DNA of 30,122 nt from Mesotaenium endlicherianum (Eukaryota > Streptophyta > Zygnematophyceae > Zygnematales > Mesotaeniaceae). The notes beneath the pieces are model-generated. The model saw nothing but the letters and a program-made list of their open reading frames with translations, made no database searches and had not been told where the DNA came from. Every line of letters begins with the position of its first letter. Position 1 is the first letter of the stretch. The DNA lies in contig WELA01001240.1 of the NCBI GenBank assembly GCA_009602735.1, forward strand, positions 133,973 to 164,094. The letters are read 5' to 3'. This document shows positions 1 through 19,614 of this stretch, piece after piece. A program made the translations under genes and the position numbers.

Positions 1-1255
1 CCCCTCCTTTTCCTCTCCCCCCAGTCTCACCCGCTTTTACTCCTGGTGCAATCTGCTGCTGTAAAACTTCCACCAGCAAGCTAGTTCAGAATGCCGCAAG
101 TACTTTCCCTCAGGAGTGAAAGGAGATTGGCGCAGCTCCTTAGAGCACAAATCACACCTTGAATCCGACAGGGATGACAGATGCGACTACATGGATACAC
201 AGCACTCTTATGAAGAGAGCACTCTTCCTCAGCTCCTGACTCGCCCGTACTAGTCTCTCCACCTTCACCCCGTCCTCACCCTGACTACCTCTTTTTTTGG
301 GGTCTAATCTTCCATCTTTCTGAAGGTGGGGGCTTTTGGGCAAAGGGCAGGGGCAGGTTCACTGGTAAAAACAACAGCTGTCAAATGTAACAGCTCTTCA
401 GAGAAACAGCCTGTTGCTCTCGGATCAACAAGGGAACAAAGGCATCAGCCTGAAGGCTGTCGTCGACTTTGTTGCACCGAGGAGAGAAAGAAAACAAGGA
501 GGAGAAAAGTGAGGGGGGGGGACCTTAATCTGCTCCAGGGCCAGGATTGGTGAGAATTTCTATGCACTTCTGCCTATCTGACATGCACCTTGTCGCAATT
601 GCAGGCTTGCACTTACCAGTACACATATATCTTTTCTCCCAGCCACTTGTGTGCTGTACTCACTGAAATTTGTTCTTATTCATCCCTTTCACCCAAGTAC
701 CATCCAAGAGAGAGCCCCAAGCTGACAGCATACACGTAACGCATACGAACATGGACCTATCCAAAGCAGTTGCACACAACTGACTCTATAATAAATACTT
801 TGAGCAAGTAATTCAGGGCCATTTCCAGCTTTCCAGGAACAAAAAGCCTCTGTAATCCTGTCACATAGTTAAGGAACAACACCAATAGCTACAAGTGGTA
901 ACACTTGAGGTACATCTAGACACGCACATTCACGACACCTGTCTCATGAAGGGCGCAAAGCTGAGGCCTTGTTTGTAACCACTAGGAAGGTGAGAGTAGC
1001 AACTCGGCCAACAGGTGAAGATGGCGCAAGAGGGGCAAGAAGGACCTGGACCGGTGTAAATACCCATCTTGTTTACATTGGAGAAGGGGTCTTCACCCTT
1101 AAGAAAAGCACGGAGGTGGACATGTTCACCACAGTAAAGAAATCCAGCGCTTCAGCACACTGCACCATAATGAAGGGAGACATTGCACATCTGCAGAATG
1201 GGAAGATACCAAAAAGAGGAAAAGAGATCAGAGGAAAAGGACGGAGAAGGATTAC
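1..1255 (-). other. First intron of the zuotin-like gene (5' part, runs off the window)
   Basis: On the minus strand a clear donor (AG|GTAAT) begins at 1255, directly after the J-protein exon, so this stretch reads as intron up to the left edge. I looked on the minus strand for the expected next exon, which should carry the HPD motif of the J domain, and did not find it. The open frames seen here are short and have no recognisable domain. The matching 3' splice site must lie outside the window, or the gene is truncated. Confidence 0.6.
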
Positions 1256-1614
1256 CTGTAGGCTTTCTTCAGCTGATCATCGTTTGCCAAGTACCGAAGG
1301 TGACCCAAGCCTAGCAGGGCATAGTGGTCCTGCTCGACCCCCCCCTCTTTCCCCTTCTTTTTTGACCTCCCGCTGCTCTCCCAGGCTCCGGAATCAGTTG
1401 CAGGGGACTCGCCCTTCTTGTCCTCCTTACCCTCGCCCTCCTCATCGCTGTCTTTATCTTCAATCACCCCAGAGAACCGGAGGGCTGCTGTGTGGAAGGA
1501 AATGCCTGCTGGCTCGAACCAGTGGCCCTTCAGGGGCTTTGCTGGGGAAGATTTGATCAATGATCCCCCCTCTGGCACTTCTGAAGCATCAAATTTAAGC
1601 CGAAACGACGGCAT
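1256..1614 (-). CDS. ZRF1: Zuotin/ZRF1/GlsA-type DnaJ protein, first coding exon (partial gene)
   Basis: Zuotin-family proteins (DNAJC2/MPP11 in animals, GlsA in Volvox, ZRF1 in plants) are Hsp40 co-chaperones of the ribosome-associated complex; some also act at ubiquitinated chromatin. The exon encodes about 120 residues. It shows the family N-terminus with EPAG and SFHTAAL (about residues 33-45), an acidic DSDEEGEGKED stretch, a KKKGKEGG basic linker, and the start of the J domain, DHYALLGLGHLRYLA (from about residue 95), ending at KKAYR. The start is fixed by an in-frame TAG at 1621-1623, nine bases upstream of the ATG at 1612-1614. The exon stops at a GTAAT donor, before the HPD tripeptide of the J domain, so the zuotin homology domain and C-terminal SANT repeats lie beyond the left edge. 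The gene is divergent from the receptor kinase. Confidence 0.85.
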
Positions 1615-4296
1615 GGTATCCTATAGCCCCGGATCACATCTGTAGGGTTTCAGTTTAGTCGTGTAGCTCCGTATGCTACTACAAATAACAGTCTCTAGAC
1701 TTGCTAAGAGATGCAGGCAACCTCAGACGGGTATACTTGGATGTTACACGAGCAGGTTCGATTGTCTTACTGTCTTGAGTATGGGAAGTACAACCTATAC
1801 AATGGCTCTCACTTAGTCAACAACAGCCTTTGTTCTTGGTCTACGGTGTTGGCAGTATCTCCCCCCACAATACAATCTACTGCTTATAAGACGCAGGCAC
1901 TTCCTTGGAGGACGTCAAATGGCTATCACTTGCCTCTTTCACAGTTGCACAAGATGCAGATCACTTCAGAAATCTAGGCGATAATTTGAAGAATCGCTAA
2001 GCAACCCCTTCTTACAATGCAGAGCAGAAATACTTCTTGAAATTCAGCTTGCAGGATCAAGGAAGATCAACTACGAATGAAGTCCGACGTACACTTTAAC
2101 CAGAAAAAGAGCAAGCAGAAACTACTGCAATGCAGATAGAAAGATTATTGAGAGGAAATCGTATTCGTCTTTGACGAAAAAAGAGATCGAACTAGACGGC
2201 GTATGTTCTGCGGGAAGAAGCAGCACCCTACACGCCCCTCTGATCTCTGAAGGCTGAAGGCTGCTGTGAGGTTCACCAAGCTAATCTGAAAGGCAAATGG
2301 AGGAATCAAAATTCTCGAACTTCAGGCGCCTTTCCTTTTTTCTCCTCGCCAATCGCCAGCAGCGGCGCGTGTAAAGTGATGACAGCGGCCACCTCCAGGA
2401 AAAAGTTGAGCTAGCTGCAGGCGCCTCTGCCCACCTCTGCCCCCACCTCTGCCCCACCAATTCCAGAGGAGAGTCCCTGCCTCAAGGAGCCGCAAATACT
2501 CCGCCCCACCTCGCCCCGCTCCGACCCACTCCCCCCCTTCAAATCGCGATACCTCCGTACAGACTATACGACCTCGACTAGAAGGAATCTTGCCGGGCTT
2601 CAGTACCAAGAGCGCTGTTGTGACGTGCTGTCGGACATGATCCAACCTCGACCCAACTCGACGCGCACGTACTCTGACTCTATCGGCCACTATCGGCTAT
2701 TATTATGCAAATTCGTCATAGTTTACATCAAATTATTCGAGGCACTCTGTCGGGCTCAAACATGACCTAAGCACGTGTTAGAAGAAGAGTCCTACCGCCC
2801 GTTTAAAATAGTAACCCTACCGCAATGGCTGGCGGCAGGTTGTAACTGATGGGAGTCTGGTACATGGGGGGAATTTGGCGCTATTTAACCGGATGTCCAT
2901 ATTCTGGTCACTACATAATTTTCCAGACTTCGATTTCAGGTCGTCACTCATTCATATGTTTGCTTCATAGTAGCATTCTAGTTTCTAAACATTAATGTGT
3001 GCTTCTATATTATGGTCGTTCGTTTAACTTTAAAGTCACTAATTTTCCCGGGAGTAATCCTGAAAGCGTAAGCCCCCCATGGTCTGGTAGCAGTAGGTAT
3101 TGATGAGTGCGAGTTGATACCTTGCTTTGACTTATCTACTTGCTTTCCAGCGTAGATATGACCAGCAAAGCTTTCAGAAGAAATGCGAAGGTTGAGATTG
3201 GTTGGGATAGGTTGAGACGGCCCAGCATAGAATACGCCATCGAAGGTCCGGAAATTGAAGTACAAAATGGAAAGGGTGTGCACGGTCATAGTTATTACAA
3301 CGGCACCTAAAATTACCGGAAAATAGGTGTCCAAGTCCGTTCCAGGGAGCACCAGGGAGCAATGCAACGCAAATTTGTGCCTGCTGTTGATTTTTGCATA
3401 TGAATGATGATTTCGAAATTTGCATCATTTCACATGAACTGTGATCACTCTGATTGGGACTTTGTTTCTGACGCTTCTACCGACTACAGACAGAGTTGGC
3501 CAGAGTGAGATAGACCACGTAGCACGTCGACAGCTAAGAATCTCTAATGCCGCCAAGTGGAGGCCAGTCTAAGCTCCCTGACCGTGAGAGGGCGGGACCT
3601 GCAAAGCTGCTCCAGTGTAAGAGAGGGTAAGAGAGCCATGATCGTGAAAGCGAGCGCTAGTTTCAAATTCGGATTGCGCAATGCGGCAACTGATGAAGCG
3701 AGCACCTTAGTTAGCTAGCCTTGCAGTGAACGAGCAGGAACTATAACACATTCATAGCCGATGACCAGATCTCTTATGCAGATATCCCCATGCAGCAGCA
3801 GTCGTACAATCAAGACAGCTGGATTGGTAGTTAAGAAAATTTCGAATAACTGCATATGGTTCTAATATGACCTGAAACTTTGAGTACGTTCATTGAGGTA
3901 TCCGCCATTTGGTGTAGGCCTGACGAGTAACTAGGTCATCATATTGATTGTTATTGGAATATCAGCTGCTTGACGTAATCCCCTCGAACTGAATATTCTA
4001 TGGGTCCAGTTACTGTGAATAGCCAGATGGCCCCAATTGTGTACTATGCTTACTTTTTCACTAGAGGCTTCAAGCGTAGCGATCAAGCTGGCAGGTGATT
4101 AAATTAGAAAGGCTTATTAGGCCACAGAGGGATTGACGAGGGATTGAAGAGGGAGTCCATTGTAAGCTCGTCTGTCAAAACTGGCAGTACTGAGTAGGCA
4201 CCCATGACAGCAACCCCTTCGCGTGCTACATTGCTACGTTGAAAAATCGAGGTCTTTTGTGTGACCTGGCACATTCAGTAGTGACTAACAACTCAG
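1615..4296. other. Divergent intergenic region between zuotin-like and receptor-kinase genes
   Basis: About 2.7 kb that must hold the 5' UTRs and promoters of both flanking genes. I see no convincing coding exon, RNA gene or mobile element. Two minus-strand open frames (2322-2690 and 3005-3367) lack recognisable domains. The second has a hydrophobic stretch but nothing that supports translation. A short untracked upstream exon of the receptor kinase could lie here (see the alternative start discussed for that gene). Confidence 0.5.
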
Positions 4297-13020
<8,724 letters not shown>

Positions 13021-14729
13021 AGCCCAAAGTTGAAGGCCTAACCCCTAGGCTCAAAACCTTCGGCTAAAAAGTCATAATTTCTACCAAATGGCAAGGAGCC
13101 AAATTTTGTCAGCATGTAAAGTTTAAGGTTCAGTTGAGTATTTATGTCGTCAGACATTCTCTGGAGGTATTTGCCCTTTGTCTCGCAAGTCACCACCTAC
13201 GCTCTCCTAAATCTAGGTAGGAATGCCAAATGGCTAGCTATAGCAAAAGAGAAATAGTATTTATTCCAATCGTATTCTCAGAAAATGTTGCAACCTGCCC
13301 GCGAGGTTCGTCACGTGGTCCTTGAACTCTCTCATTGTCAGGTCCAAGTGAAAGTGATCACATCTAGTAGCTCTTCACAGACGTGGATTTGGAAGTGCAT
13401 GCACTTAGATGTGGAGGTCCTTTTGCTTTTCAATCCCTTGTCCTCAGACCCCGAACCCGTAGACTAAGAGTCTAAGACCGCTCCGATTCTCCACGGTAAA
13501 AGGCTTCTTAACTTGTCAAGTGGGTCGCATAGTTGATGCCTTGGCGAGGAGTTAGATGTACGACTCCCTAGATGAGGAATTCAAGAAGTCGATACTCTAG
13601 ACTTTTGAAGGATGAAACTCTCGCCTTGGCCTTAGAAGTAGCCTACTTGGAACTTGCACCCTATGGTGGCACCGTGGCACCCTCGTGCATTTCTTGATCA
13701 CCGGGACAAGTCTTTTGCTAGATCAAACAACCTCGACCTATTTGCTTGATTGTGAGTTCATTACACAATCATGACTTGTAGAATATGCAATTTTTGTGTG
13801 TTGAAGGCGTCAAATTAGTATGGTAGTGCTGCGATACTTTACGCTTTGACATAATTGATGCCAACATAAGTATGGAGTATGCACTACACGCAACGTTCCA
13901 ATCTGCACCATGTGGGTGCATCATAAAAGCAATTTAGAAAAACACACATACATAGAAGACCGTTGAGCTTTTAGGGTTTTCGACTCCATCAATGGTCTTG
14001 AACGACAATAATGTTTCTCAGTAGGTAGGTTGAAGGGTGGGAGCTCGGAACTTGTCAAGGGGGTACGCTTTCAAGTCCTTTCAAGGCTCCACATGCGCAT
14101 GCAAGCATTTTTAAGCTCTAGTCTTGGTACCTCATACGCACTCGGCACCAAGCCTTAACAAATTAAGACTCTCAAGTTTACAAGCACGCACTAAGAATTT
14201 GCAACACAAACTTAAATACGCTTACTTTCAGGTACAATGATAGGCTTACATGGCGACCCCCGTCACCAAACTTATTGTACGCAAAGCTTCGCACTCCATT
14301 GCTCGCTCGACAATTTCAACTCAACTAAGGCTTGCACCGATAATTAGCACCAATGTCACAAATAGCACTAATGCCACAAGAAGCAACTTGGTGTGCTAAG
14401 TGGCTGCGACTTTTCAAAAGCTTTGATTGGAAGTCGTGCACAAAGGTGTCGTGCCTAGTCGTGTCGGAGCACGTGTGCCATCGACCATGTTGATGTGTCG
14501 GCGATCCTTCGCTCATGTGTGCTTTGCCTGGTCCACTAGTCGGTGCATCCCTGCACGTGGGGAATCAACCTGGTAGATCGACCTCCGCGCATTTTTGGTC
14601 TGCCTGCACTCATGCTGCAAGTGAGTGAAGCCAGCATTTAGTGTTCTCACTTCAAGCTCTTCTTCTCTCACTTCCTATTTCACAATAGTATATTTGCAAC
14701 AAGTTTTCTACTGCTCATTTTCCTTTACA
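13021..14729. other. 3' flank of PERK and probable 3' LTR of element B
   Basis: No supported coding sequence. The right end at 14729 behaves like an LTR edge: read on the minus strand it begins TGTAAAGG directly after a 12-nt purine run. The left edge of the LTR cannot be placed, because its partner LTR lies largely or wholly outside the window and no target duplication can be compared. The first few hundred bases should hold the PERK 3' UTR. Confidence 0.45.
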
Positions 14730-14741
14730 CCCCTCCCTTTC
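14730..14741 (-). promoter_or_regulatory. Polypurine tract of element B
   Basis: Minus strand GAAAGGGAGGGG immediately followed by TG. This is the standard primer site for plus-strand synthesis next to a 3' LTR. It marks 14729 as the LTR edge. Confidence 0.75.
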
Positions 14742-14806
14742 ACCTGAGACGTCCCCGTCTCTTAGCTATAAGTTGTTTTTTGTTTATCAACCTTTCAATT
14801 AGAAGG

Positions 14807-14944
14807 TTAAGGAAAGCAGTGAAGGCACTCCCATTGCCCTGCCATAATCTCTTCTTCACCAAGGCAGAAAGTGTGCCATTGGGCACCACACTTTTTGCAG
14901 GTCACCATTGCCTCTTGATCATCCAGCACTTTGCACCTGGCACA
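14807..14944 (-). pseudogene. PHD finger at the C-terminus of the element B integrase
   Basis: PHD fingers are zinc-binding readers of histone H3 tails. Here all eight ligands of a C4HC3 finger are present: CARC, then CKKC, H and C in CGAQWHTFC, and the last pair in WECLHC, with the conserved Trp two residues before the final pair. Spacing is Cx2C-x11-Cx2C-x4-H-x2-C-x14-Cx2C. A TAA at 14807-14809 ends the frame two residues after the last Cys, so the finger is the end of the polyprotein. Removing the MITE and one target-site copy gives an uninterrupted junction PATPCARCK with the integrase C-terminus. This suggests that the element targeted integration or bound its own chromatin, in the way chromodomains act in chromoviruses (inference). 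Confidence 0.85.
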
Positions 14945-14949
14945 AGGTG

Positions 14950-15303
14950 CCTAGCTATGGAATACCTATTTGGAGAACACGTAAAACGAATACGTATTGC
15001 AAAAATAGGTGTAAAAAATGGCAATACGTGTGAGATACATTCTTCCAAGATTCTCGCAAAAATCGACAGGGCTTATAACTTCCAAATTGCTTAGAAACTT
15101 CGAGCGCAATTGGTTGCAAATGGTAGAGGACTCACTTTGCTGTGATATGAAGGTGGTGAAAGTAAAAAATCATTGTTACATTTTCAAACCGCCGAAGATT
15201 CATTTTTACTTCGTCAAGACGCGTATTTTGAGTATTTTGAAAATGTCGAAATACGTGGTGGAATACGTCGCTCACGGACCGATACGAGTATTCCATAAAT
15301 AGG
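14950..15303. mobile_element. hAT-like MITE, 354 bp
   Basis: Terminal inverted repeats of 16 bp matching at 14 positions (CCTAGCTATGGAATAC and CCTATTTATGGAATAC), flanked by perfect 8-bp direct repeats ACAAGGTG at 14942-14949 and 15304-15311. An 8-bp target duplication is the signature of the hAT superfamily. The interior is AT-rich with recurring AATACG and encodes nothing. It sits between the integrase C-terminal domain and the PHD finger of element B. Confidence 0.85.
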
Positions 15304-15311
15304 ACAAGGTG

Positions 15312-16517
15312 TAGCTGGCACCAATTTCTTGGGCTCAACCCTAATAGTAGGATCAATTTTTCGCAGATGGCAAAGCAAACAATTCTGCACATGACCTCTC
15401 ATGGTTTTTCCATTTGAGCCTTCCAGCTCTAGCACACTCTTTCCAAATGCATGTTTCACACGCAAGATCACTGCAAGTGAACTGGTGTCGATGATGGTCT
15501 TGGTCTAGCAATTCCTGTAGACGAAATCTCTTTTTGGATCTGCGTCATCTGTAGCCAATAACCCCCAGCCCGTGTCTTTGCGTAGCATTGGTTATCTCGC
15601 TTCTAAGCAATCTTCAAGTTGTCCAAAGCAGCTGGCATCGTGCGTTCAAACAATGCCTTTCAACGTACCATGACTTTTACCAGCTCTTCTAGGCTGTCCG
15701 GGTTACTCACCTGCTCAATTTCCATCTTGATGCTGCTTGGCACCACAGGATTTCTTCCAAACAATATCTCATATGGTGAGTAATTCGCCAAGGCAGCCTG
15801 CTTGATGAACCTGTAATCCATTACCAGCCATGGCAGGGCCAGATCCCAGTCTCGCTTATCATGTTCCAGACGGTACTTTCGTAATGCCAACTTGATGGTT
15901 TGCACCATCCTTTCTGCTTGACCATTTGCTTGTGGATGGTCTCTGGATGTAGTCCGATCATCAATGAAGCATTTATCCAAGAGCTTTTGGAAAGACCTTT
16001 GGGACTGAGACCCTGGTCTGTCAGCACTTCTGCTGGAGCTCCATGACGCATAATCACATTGTTGAGAAGCGCTTCCGCGGTTCCCATACTCTCTTTAGCA
16101 ATTAAAGGGACAACCTCTATCCACTTAGAGAAATGCTCAATCATGACCATAATATATTTATTTTTTCGCTTTGACAACGGTAGCTCACCAACGAGGTCGC
16201 ACCTTTAGCGGTAGCCTAGGCCCATGATCGGCAGAGGTTGCAAGTGCAGGTGTTGTTAGTTGAAACCAGCCTTGACGCAATATCATCTTTGGCAGGTTTT
16301 GACCACATCTTTGCACTGCTGCTTTATGCCGCTCCACCAGAAAGACAACTCCAAAAGTTAATGTTATTTGGGCACCATAGTGTCCAGTGTTCTCGTGCAT
16401 ATCTTGCACCAGAGCTCGTCTCTTGATAGGTTTTGACATTAACTTTTCTTGGCCATTCTTTTCAATTTTGAAGGGGTTATTGCGTTTCCAGCAAAACCTT
16501 TTGGCTCGATGACTCAC
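15312..16517 (-). pseudogene. Element B integrase (zinc-binding, catalytic core, C-terminal domain)
   Basis: Inserts retroelement cDNA into the genome. From high to low coordinates: HENTGHYGAQ of the HHCC zinc module (about 16400), CDLVGELP with the first catalytic Asp (about 16200), EHFSKWIEVVPL, LTDQG with the second Asp (about 16010), and DHPQANGQAERMVQ with the catalytic Glu (about 15930). Then PYEILFG and a C-terminal domain with ILRVKHAFGKSVLELEG (about 15470-15420), running in frame to the MITE insertion point. The core is split over at least two frames, and an in-frame TAG interrupts the C-terminal domain near 15510. Confidence 0.85.
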
Positions 16518-17460
16518 CTAGTCTCTCTCTTTTGGAGATAATAGTTTTACTATAATCCTTCACAAACTTACAATAGTTCCGCTTAGGCCCAATAGAACTC
16601 TCAGCTTAGACGCATTCGCAGGTGCAGGATTCTTCTAAATGGCCTCAATCTTTACAATCTGAGGGGACATAGCGTTGTTCTCAATCTCGTGACTTAAAAA
16701 AGGCACATGTGCCTCAAAGAACCTGCACTTTCCAAGATGCAGCGTCATCTAGAATTTCTTTAAGCGCAAAAACACTTGTTCCAAGTGCTCAAGGTGCTGT
16801 ACGAGTGACTTACTAAACACCACAACATCATCAAGATATGGTTTTGTAAAAACCAGGCCCTCCAGCACCTTATCCATAGTTCTTTGGAACATGGCAGGGG
16901 AATTTTTCAGCCTGAAGGGCATCACTGTCCATTGCCATATCTCTGTTTGAGCCCAGAAAGCGACCTTACCTTGATCTTCTGTTTTTGTAGGAATCTGGTT
17001 GAAGCCTTGCCGCAGATCAATGATGCTGAACAACTTTCCGGTGGTGGCAATTGAGAAGAACCACTCTGGCATGAGCATAACATAGCTATCTAGCTCTGTG
17101 GAATTTAGTCGCCTGTAGTCACCACACATGCGGGTGGCACTGTAAGTGCCAGCCTCGTCTTCCTTTTCTACTACTATTGTGAAAGCTCCATGTACTAAGG
17201 TTTATTTTTCAATCATGCCAAGATTGTGTAGCTCTTGGCAGGTCTTCTCCACACAGTTCCACTCTGTTGGGCTGAGCTAATGCGGCCCAACATAATTGTC
17301 AGTGTTTAGTGTGACTTCACATGCAATTCACTGCCAATTTCCTCCTTTGTAAAGGCAAACACCTTTTGGTGCTTCTTTAGCAGCCTTTCTACTTGTGCCT
17401 TTTGCTGGGCAGAGGCCATTTTTGCAATGGTGAACATCTATGTTTCAGGCTACTTCTCTC
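16518..17460 (-). pseudogene. Element B reverse transcriptase; RNase H missing
   Basis: Copies retroelement RNA into DNA. Visible motifs: KHQKVFAFTKEEIG (about 17350), MCGDYRRLNS (17129-17100), SIIDLRQGFNQIPTKTEDQG, MPFRLKNSPAMFQRTMDKVL, and the catalytic YLDDVVVFS (YLDD at 16827-16838). The connection region follows (KIEAI, LRVLLGLSG, about 16660-16570), with three stop codons between 16750 and 16500. The next recognisable domain is already the integrase zinc module, so the expected 130 or so residues of RNase H are absent. Many substitutions would be expected of a relic of this age. Confidence 0.85.
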
Positions 17461-19610
17461 CACCAAAAACATCTAGTAATTGCTATTTCTTTGGTTTGGG
17501 TCGAGGATGTTCACCCCCATCTTCTCCCTCTAGCTTTTCAGCCTGATTGCTTGGTGGTGGAGTAACAAGCTTTACAGCCTGGTCCTCCTAGGGTTTAGGC
17601 TCTTCAACTTTTCTCTTCAGAGGCAGGTTTCTACCTGAAGGTCGGTGTTTCTCCCTTCCTGTCAGGTGCTTCAATCGCCTCTTAACGGGTTGCCAGAGCC
17701 ATCTCCGCTCATCTTCAGCCGTCCAGCTAAAGCCTGTTTCGCCTTCTTTGAGTTTGGGGCACACTACGATTGGCCACCCAGCTGCGTCCACATTAGCAGG
17801 TCTGGGGCCCACTGTCTATCCCCACTACTGCTGGATATTTGTCAGACGTGCTGCTGTTGTTCCACGGGATTCTCCCAATGGCGGCATAAACGTCCAGACT
17901 CAAGTGGCGTATTGTAGCTGCTGCACTTATGCAAGTCAGTTGCACACGGCGCTCTCCTTGGTAAGGAGTTGTACCGTCCTTCTCAAGGTGTTGAGTTCTT
18001 GTTTCATGACTTATGTCGCTCCAAGTGTTGGCTCAGCCCTTCCCCTCTTTTGAGAACTGGAAGGCTAAACATAGGAATGCAAATATTCATCTCAACAGCT
18101 TTGCGCAACACGCCTCCTTCTCCCTCCTTTCCAAGATATCTTGGATAATCTTGGGTGGAGGGCCGGTGGCTCCTTTCGGAACACCCTCTATGTGCGCTTC
18201 ACCTCTGTATTTCACATTGCGCTCAAATGTACGTCGACAGGTAGCATCCCTTCTTGGGCCACCTTTCTTGGCTTCTTTACAAAAGCCCCTGGTCTCTCTT
18301 GCACTGGCTCCTTCTTGGCAGTGCAACGTGCTAGTTCTGGTGGTCGTTGCAGCTGGTCGTTGGTAACGCGCTCCAAAGCAGCACTGGCAGCAGTAGGCAA
18401 TCTTAGCTCCTTGTATAGATCTTTAGGATGGGGCCCCTCCACTGTCAAGCTGTCAATTAGCCATTTGCCTACTCGCAAAACCAACGCAGAGGGGTTAAGA
18501 CAAGGAAAGTCAAAACGTGCATGGGAGATCATTCTCAATCTCCTTTGTGTCTGCCAGCTCTGGCAATTCCATTTCTGGAAGGTCAGGCACCTCCGCCTCT
18601 GACGCTGTTGGTTTCTCCACTTCTGGCAGTGGCGGCTTGTCTTCTTCCTCCTGTTGATAGTCATCATGTTAGTGATGACCGCTTGCAGAGACTGCACGGC
18701 TTGCGTCATCTTCTCCTCGCAACGTTTTGCCGAGTCTGTCTCCATAAGCTAGTCCATCATCTGCCTGGTGATTTTTCCAGCCATCAAGCAAACGGCACCC
18801 AGCTAGCACTCCTCCTTGGTTGGTGTTTGACCAGATGTGTGGAATGTCTCGGCCAATTTCTTGACCAACTCCACTTTATAGTCCTCCATGGATTCTTCCA
18901 AGCAGATAGTCTGCCTAGGCTTCTCTGCTGAGGAAGAGTCAGATTTTGCTGAATCCTGGCTGTTGGCTTTAGCCCATTTGCCAATGTTGCACTTGCGCTC
19001 CTTGGGGCCTCCTCAAGGCTTTCCCAACCTGGGGTCCCATTTGACCATTCTGGCGATGGCGGAGCGTAGCGTGGGTTTGTTTCCCAACTGTTGGTGTCAA
19101 CTTCTAGCGTTCGCGTCCAATTCCTGTGCCCAATCTCCACTTCCGTAGAGTCTGACTCAGAGGTGGTATTATGTCATGGATTCTCCCTTTCTAAAGGTAT
19201 GTCTCTGACTGGTAGGTCTTCTCTCACAGGCGGTATTGGCTGCCCTTTCAGACGTCTCTTTTCCCCTAGTGGTCTCTCTTTTCAGGGGTAGTGTGGACCT
19301 TCAATCCAGGCTCATTTTTCCGCACCAATGTGATTTCCCTTTCCAAAGACTTCTCATGCTCCTGCTTCTGCAAAGGTTCTCTCTGTCATGCCCACCTCCA
19401 TATATGGAGTGCTTGTGCCCCTGACTTCACTGGACGCATTTTTGCACGTGGAGATCACCTCCAAACGTCTGCGCAATCTTCTTTCTGGCCTCTAGTCTGA
19501 AGTGTACACAGCTACTTCCAACACGCGGATAGCTAATGGTGCTGGTATAGGTCCCTCGTGGAAACTCAGTTGCTGCCAAGTAAGTATAATCTTCACCAAC
19601 CCCGTCGTGG
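17461..19610 (-). pseudogene. Element B linker region between methyltransferase and RT
   Basis: About 2.1 kb with no domain I recognise. Fragments in different frames (19140-18784, 18745-18212, 17812-17588) are rich in Lys, Arg, Glu, Gln and Ser and low in hydrophobic residues. Phrases such as LRVGKWLIDSLTVEG and KKPRKVAQEGMLPVDVH look like degraded polyprotein. By position it joins the methyltransferase to the RT of the same element; it could include a divergent second structural segment. Confidence 0.5.
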
Positions 19611-19614
19611 TGTG

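Noticed and set aside
969..1556. Plus-strand open frame of 195 codons
   Set aside because: It overlaps the zuotin exon in antisense, has no recognisable domain, and its Arg/Pro-rich composition reflects the opposite strand.
2322..2690. Minus-strand open frame of 122 codons
   Set aside because: Gly/Arg-rich with no domain, no neighbouring exon signals; GC-rich sequence gives such frames by chance.
3005..3367. Minus-strand open frame with a hydrophobic stretch (possible membrane protein)
   Set aside because: Overlaps another minus-strand frame of similar length, no family resemblance, no adjoining exon; kept only as a weak possibility.
13021..14729. Full delimitation of the 3' LTR of element B
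   Set aside because: The right edge is supported by the polypurine tract, but no matching copy near 29600-30122 and no target duplication could be seen, so the left edge would be a guess.
14780..15094. Plus-strand open frame of 104 codons
   Set aside because: It is the antisense of the PHD finger plus part of the MITE; the minus strand explains it.
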